From contig CAZZLY010000068.1 in the NCBI GenBank assembly GCA_964655175.1, positions 1-15,752 on the forward strand: a DNA stretch of 15,752 nucleotides, in the 5' to 3' direction. The number at the start of each line of letters is the position of its first letter. Position 1 is the stretch's first letter. The stretch is from JAIOPA01 sp964655175 (GTDB taxonomy: Bacteria; Eisenbacteria; RBG-16-71-46). Made by a program: the position numbers and the translations under genes. Of this stretch, positions 12,813-15,752 are shown piece after piece. Below the pieces are notes generated by a model. It searched no databases and was not told where the DNA came from. It saw only the letters and a program-made list of their open reading frames with translations.

Positions 12813-13688
12813 TCAAAGAACGCCCCAGGCCTCGAGCAGCCGCTCGAGGTCTTCCTGGCTGTAGAACTCGAACTCGACCTTGCCACCCTTGCCGCCGGGC
12901 GCGATCCGCACCTGCGTGGCGAAGTGCTGCTGCAGCTTGAGCTCCCACTCGCCGAGCCCCTCGAGCTTGTTGGGCTTGGGCCGCGAGGTCGCGGTCCGCT
13001 GCTTGCGCTTGACGAATGCTTCGGTGCGCCGGACCGAGAAGCCCTTGGATGAGACGTAGCGCGCGGCCGCGAGCTGATCGCCCTTGCTCTCGAGCGACAA
13101 CAGGGCGCGGGCATGGCCGCCGGTCAACGTTCCACGTGAAACCATGTCCATCACTTCAACAGGCAAGCCCAAGAGCCGCAGAGAGTTGGTAATGGTGGTG
13201 CGGTTCTTACCCACACGCTCGGAGAGCTGCTCGTGGGTCAGCCCGATGGTCTCGATGAGAGACTGGTAGGCCTTGGCCTCGTCGATCGGGTTAAGGTCCT
13301 CGCGCTGGATGTTCTCGACGAGCGCCAGCTCCATCATGGCGCGGTCGTCATAGTCCTGCACCAGGACCGGCACCTTGGCGAGCCCGGCCAGGTGGGAGGC
13401 GCGCAGACGACGCTCACCGGCCACCAGCTGGTAGTCGCCGGGGCCGATCTTGCGAACCAAGAGCGGCTGGATGACACCGGTGGCCCGGATCGAGTCCGCC
13501 AGCTCCTGCAGCGAGGACTCGTCGAAACGCGTGCGGGGCTGGAAGGGATTGGGACCGATCTTCTCGATCTCCAGCTCGAGCGGCTTGCCACCCTGGGTCT
13601 GAACCTGCACGGGGGGCGGCGGCGCGACCGCAGCGGCCGCACCCGGGATCAGGGACTCGAGGCCCCGGCCGAGTACTTTCCTAGACAT
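12813..13688 (-). CDS. parB: Chromosome-partitioning protein ParB
   Basis: The 291-residue protein has the standard ParB/Spo0J architecture. It starts with MSRKVLGRGLESLIP, the segment that stimulates ParA. A Pro/Ala/Gln linker follows. The CTP-binding ParB/Srx domain (about residues 38-130) contains GERRLRA at 91-97 and ENIQREDL at 125-132. The helix-turn-helix that reads parS spans about 151-173 (THEQLSERVGKNRTTITNSLRLL), and a C-terminal dimerisation domain closes the protein. ParB loads at parS as a CTP-dependent sliding clamp. The ATG at 13686-13688 overlaps the parA stop codon region by 8 bp and has GGGAGG upstream; upstream in-frame codons belong to parA read in another frame. One parS-like site lies within the gene itself. 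Confidence 0.96.
   Translation of the reverse strand: MSRKVLGRGLESLIPGAAAAVAPPPPVQVQTQGGKPLELEIEKIGPNPFQPRTRFDESSLQELADSIRATGVIQPLLVRKIGPGDYQLVAGERRLRASHLAGLAKVPVLVQDYDDRAMMELALVENIQREDLNPIDEAKAYQSLIETIGLTHEQLSERVGKNRTTITNSLRLLGLPVEVMDMVSRGTLTGGHARALLSLESKGDQLAAARYVSSKGFSVRRTEAFVKRKQRTATSRPKPNKLEGLGEWELKLQQHFATQVRIAPGGKGGKVEFEFYSQEDLERLLEAWGVL
13128..13143. promoter_or_regulatory. parS site inside parB
   Basis: The core GTTCCACGTGAAAC (13129-13142) matches the 14 central positions of the known parS form TGTTCCACGTGAAACA; only the two outermost bases differ. A parS inside the parB gene is also found in Bacillus subtilis spo0J. Confidence 0.88.
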
Positions 13689-14442
13689 GTTCGAGCACCT
13701 CCCTTGCAAGCTCCCGGTAGCTCTCGGCGCCGACGCAGTGCGGGTCGTAGAGGACGATGGGCTTGCCATGCGACGGCGCCTCGCTGAGGCGCACGTTGCG
13801 CGGAATCATGGTCTTGTAGACCCTGTTGGCGAACAACTTACGGGCGTCCTCGGCGACGCTCTTGGAGAGCGTGACGCGGGCGTCGTACATCGTGAGCAGC
13901 ACTCCCTCGATCCTGAGCGACGGATTCAGATGATTCTGGATGAGGGTGATGGCCTTCATGATCTGGGTCAGACCCTCGAGCGCCAGGTACTCGCACTGGA
14001 GCGGGATGATCACCGAATCCGAGGCATTGAGAGAATTCACGGTGAGCAGGCCCAGTGACGGCGGGCTGTCCACAAGGATGAAGTCGTACTCGTCACGCAC
14101 GGAGGCGAGCGCCGACTTGAGCCGCGACTCGCGCTCCGAGACCCCGACCAGCTCGACCTCGGCGCCCGAGAGGCGCTGCCCCGTGGGCATGAGGTCCATC
14201 GAGGCAAGGGCGGTCGGGAGGATGGCCTCGCGTGCGCCGACCTCACCGAGCAGCACCTCGTAGCTCGTGTTCCGCTGGTCGTCACCGGTCACGCCGACAC
14301 CGCTCGACATGTTGCCCTGCGGGTCCATGTCCACCAGCAGAACGCGGCGACTCTCTTGAGCGAGGCAGGCACCGAGATTGATGGCCGTGGTGGTCTTGCC
14401 GACGCCGCCCTTCTGGCTGGCGATCGAAATGATGCGTCCCAT
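13681..14442 (-). CDS. parA: Chromosome-partitioning ATPase ParA (Soj)
   Basis: The 253-residue protein is a chromosomal-type ParA/Soj, without the N-terminal helix-turn-helix of plasmid SopA/P1-type ParA. The deviant Walker A motif KGGVGKTT is at residues 11-18, with the signature Lys11; the Walker A' segment VDMDPQG is at 37-43, and the Walker B VDSPP at 124-128. It would dimerise on ATP, bind the nucleoid and move ParB-parS complexes. The start MGRIISIASQ matches the family N-terminus well, although the ribosome-binding site is poor: AGGA directly abuts the ATG. A 7-bp hairpin (14456-14475) lies just upstream. The gene overlaps parB by 8 bp and follows rsmG after about 200 bp containing a parS site, an order typical of regions near oriC. 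Confidence 0.97.
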   Translation of the reverse strand: MGRIISIASQKGGVGKTTTAINLGACLAQESRRVLLVDMDPQGNMSSGVGVTGDDQRNTSYEVLLGEVGAREAILPTALASMDLMPTGQRLSGAEVELVGVSERESRLKSALASVRDEYDFILVDSPPSLGLLTVNSLNASDSVIIPLQCEYLALEGLTQIMKAITLIQNHLNPSLRIEGVLLTMYDARVTLSKSVAEDARKLFANRVYKTMIPRNVRLSEAPSHGKPIVLYDPHCVGAESYRELAREVLEHV

Positions 14443-14455
14443 TCCTGGACTCGTT

Positions 14456-14475
14456 CGACTCCGCAGGGGGAGTCG
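14456..14475 (-). promoter_or_regulatory. Hairpin before the parA start codon
   Basis: CGACTCC (14456-14462) and GGAGTCG (14469-14475) form a perfect 7-bp stem with a 6-nt loop, ending 13 bases before the parA ATG. The only good purine-rich sequence upstream of parA lies in this stem, so the fold could limit translation. That role is inference. Confidence 0.4.
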
Positions 14476-14568
14476 CTCCTTGGGGGCTCAGCGTGCGTGC
14501 GCCGGCCGTGATCGTCGGGGTGGAGGGCTGGCAGGAGGGATGAGGCCAGCGCCTGAGTCGTCACCCGC

Positions 14569-14597
14569 AACCTAGCAAGTGGTGGGCGTCACAACAA
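14569..14597 (-). promoter_or_regulatory. Possible parA promoter
   Basis: On the minus strand TTGTTG (14592-14597) and TAGGTT (14569-14574) are separated by 17 bp. They resemble -35 and -10 hexamers, with about half the consensus positions. The perfect parS site ends only 6 bp upstream, so ParB spreading could affect this promoter. Confidence 0.35.
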
Positions 14598-14603
14598 GTG
14601 CGA

Positions 14604-14619
14604 TGTTCCACGTGGAACA
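14604..14619. promoter_or_regulatory. Perfect parS site between rsmG and parA
   Basis: TGTTCCACGTGGAACA is the full 16-bp parS palindrome without any mismatch. It is the loading site for ParB and marks this as an origin-proximal centromere-like locus. Confidence 0.96.
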
Positions 14620-14644
14620 ACCCACTCAAAAACCTCTAAATTAC

Positions 14645-15472
14645 TTACTTCCTTCGGAATACATGGATTGCATTCGGGCTGGTGCCGATCGGATGCACCG
14701 AGGACTCGTCCCAGAACTCACGCCAGGCCGAATCCGCCGCCAATTCCTCGCCCGCACCGCTGCCCTTCCAAAGAACGGCGTGCCCGCCGGGAGCCACGAT
14801 CTGCGCCGCCAACAGCAGCGTCGGCGCCGCCTTCATGGTCGCGCGCGAGGTGAAGCCATCACAGCGGAACGGCTCGGCATCCTCGGCGATCAGCATCTCG
14901 AGCCGCCCGGTCACCACGTCCACGTGTGTGAGCCCCAGCTCCTGGAGTGCGCGACGCAGGAAGAGCGTCTTGTTCCGGCGCGACTCGACGAGCGTCCACG
15001 CCTCGCCCACACCCGCGATCGCGAGCGGCAGAGCGGGGAATCCACCACCCGTCCCAAAATCCACCAGTTGCTTGCATCCCAATGACTTGAGGACTTCAAG
15101 CCCGGCCAGCGAGTCGGTGATGTGCCGATCCACGAGCCGAAGCTCGTCGTCGTGGGACACCAGATTCGAGACGCCCTGGTTCCAGCGCAGCAGTTCGAGG
15201 CCGAACGTGCGCAGTCGTGCGATCGTCGCCTCGCGCTCCTCGGCGGTACCCGAGAGCAGCGTTCGCAGGGACGCCCAGTCCATGCGCTCGATCAGGCGCT
15301 CCGCAGGGATGCGCCGCTCGGGTGCACGACGCGGCGCACCCGGTGCGCCCGCGCTCGGCGGCATGCGGCGTCGCCCGTCGGCGGGACGTCCCGCACCTGC
15401 ACCACCCCGCGGCGCACCACCCGTGCGGCCGCCCCCCGAAGGGCCTCGTCTGCTGTCGTCCGGTCGTCTCAT
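14645..15472 (-). CDS. rsmG: 16S rRNA (guanine-N7)-methyltransferase RsmG (GidB)
   Basis: The conserved part is a complete RsmG, which methylates N7 of G527 (E. coli numbering) of 16S rRNA using S-adenosylmethionine. Landmarks are LLRWNQGVSNLVS (about residues 94-106), RHITDSL (116-122), the SAM-binding loop VDFGTGGGFPALPL (137-150) and VESRRNKTLFLR further on. With the ATG at 15470-15472 the protein has 275 residues. About 63 N-terminal residues, rich in Arg, Gly and Pro, are not part of the usual 207-240-residue enzyme. The ATG at 15281-15283 (starting MDWASL) would give a standard 212-residue protein. Neither start has a good ribosome-binding site. A TATCCT -10-like hexamer at 15482-15487 would start transcription almost at the longer ATG. 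The gene precedes parA, as in many genomes. Confidence 0.9.
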   Translation of the reverse strand: MRRPDDSRRGPSGGGRTGGAPRGGAGAGRPADGRRRMPPSAGAPGAPRRAPERRIPAERLIERMDWASLRTLLSGTAEEREATIARLRTFGLELLRWNQGVSNLVSHDDELRLVDRHITDSLAGLEVLKSLGCKQLVDFGTGGGFPALPLAIAGVGEAWTLVESRRNKTLFLRRALQELGLTHVDVVTGRLEMLIAEDAEPFRCDGFTSRATMKAAPTLLLAAQIVAPGGHAVLWKGSGAGEELAADSAWREFWDESSVHPIGTSPNAIHVFRRK

Positions 15473-15752
15473 GAGGGGCGCAGGATACCGCGCCGCACGC
15501 ACGGAGGCGAACCGCGCGCGCCAGAGGAACGATTCGGAGGCTCGCAGGGGTCACGTGCGTGCGATCGCGCCCGAAGCGACGCCCTCACGACCGAACGGAA
15601 GCTGCGAACGCCGCGCATCAACCGCCATGAGGCGCGAGATCACTCGTTCGCGTTCGTCGCACCGCGCGCGCGCCGAAAGGATCGGCACGCCCCAGCACGA
15701 CACGCCCGCGCCGCGCGCGCTCAGTCGTTGGTGCTCGTCGGCTCACCGCGGC
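15473..15752. other. Right-edge stretch upstream of rsmG
   Basis: I see no clear gene in these 280 bases. The minus-strand frame ending in TGA at 15721-15723 (last residues RGEPTSTND) could be the end of a gene beyond the edge. mnmG is the usual neighbour of rsmG, but nine residues cannot support a call. A possible rsmG -10 element (TATCCT, minus strand) lies at 15482-15487. Confidence 0.4.

Noticed and set aside
13128..14619. A replication origin (oriC) within the par region
   Set aside because: parS sites indicate origin proximity, but I found no cluster of TTATCCACA-type DnaA boxes and no AT-rich unwinding region.
1..15752. CRISPR arrays or long direct repeats
   Set aside because: No regularly spaced repeats were seen; only short direct repeats such as CAATCGCGG (9335 and 9347) and GCGCTCCCGT (10465 and 10509).

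Overview
This is a GC-rich bacterial chromosome segment, most likely close to the replication origin. It carries the block rsmG-parA-parB with two parS sites, one of them a perfect 16-bp palindrome beside the parA promoter. The organism is not named by any single gene. The site between the -35 and -10 hexamers of lexA fits the LexA box described for Fibrobacter (TGCNC-N4-GTGCA). Together with the high GC and the TonB receptor (hence an outer membrane), this suggests an uncultured-type member of the FCB group, for example an Eisenbacteria- or Gemmatimonadota-like lineage. That placement is inference.

Left part (1-2352): the start of a BtpA-family gene runs off the left edge on the minus strand. 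Divergent to it are a hypothetical lipoprotein with a strong downstream stem-loop and an exported PqqB-like metallo-beta-lactamase-fold protein. A 69-residue PhnA/YjdM C-terminal-type protein lies convergent to the latter. Quinone block (2413-5710, minus): ubiA-ubiX-ubiD-like genes, with ubiX and ubiD overlapping by ATGA, encode a prenyltransferase, the prenyl-FMN synthase and the prenyl-FMN-dependent decarboxylase. They could serve ubiquinone synthesis or the futalosine branch of menaquinone synthesis.

Middle (5711-9834): about 500 bp without a gene holds three consecutive nested stem-loops, the last followed by TTTT, ahead of a small secreted protein and a TonB-dependent receptor. After the receptor terminator there is about 800 bp without a credible gene. 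It holds many perfect inverted repeats, including a 99-nt cloverleaf-like fold closed by a 13-bp stem.

Right part (9755-15752): lexA has a clear promoter and operator and a UUCG-loop terminator. A small HUH/IS200-type transposase-like gene follows; the position where the catalytic tyrosine is expected is arginine. Then, on the minus strand, come an EamA transporter and the origin-proximal set rsmG, parA, parB and bactofilin. The parA-parB-bactofilin order, with an 8-bp overlap and then a 34-bp gap, suggests one transcript linking chromosome segregation to a cytoskeletal scaffold.

The least explained parts are the two structured intergenic regions and the tyrosine-less transposase-like protein.
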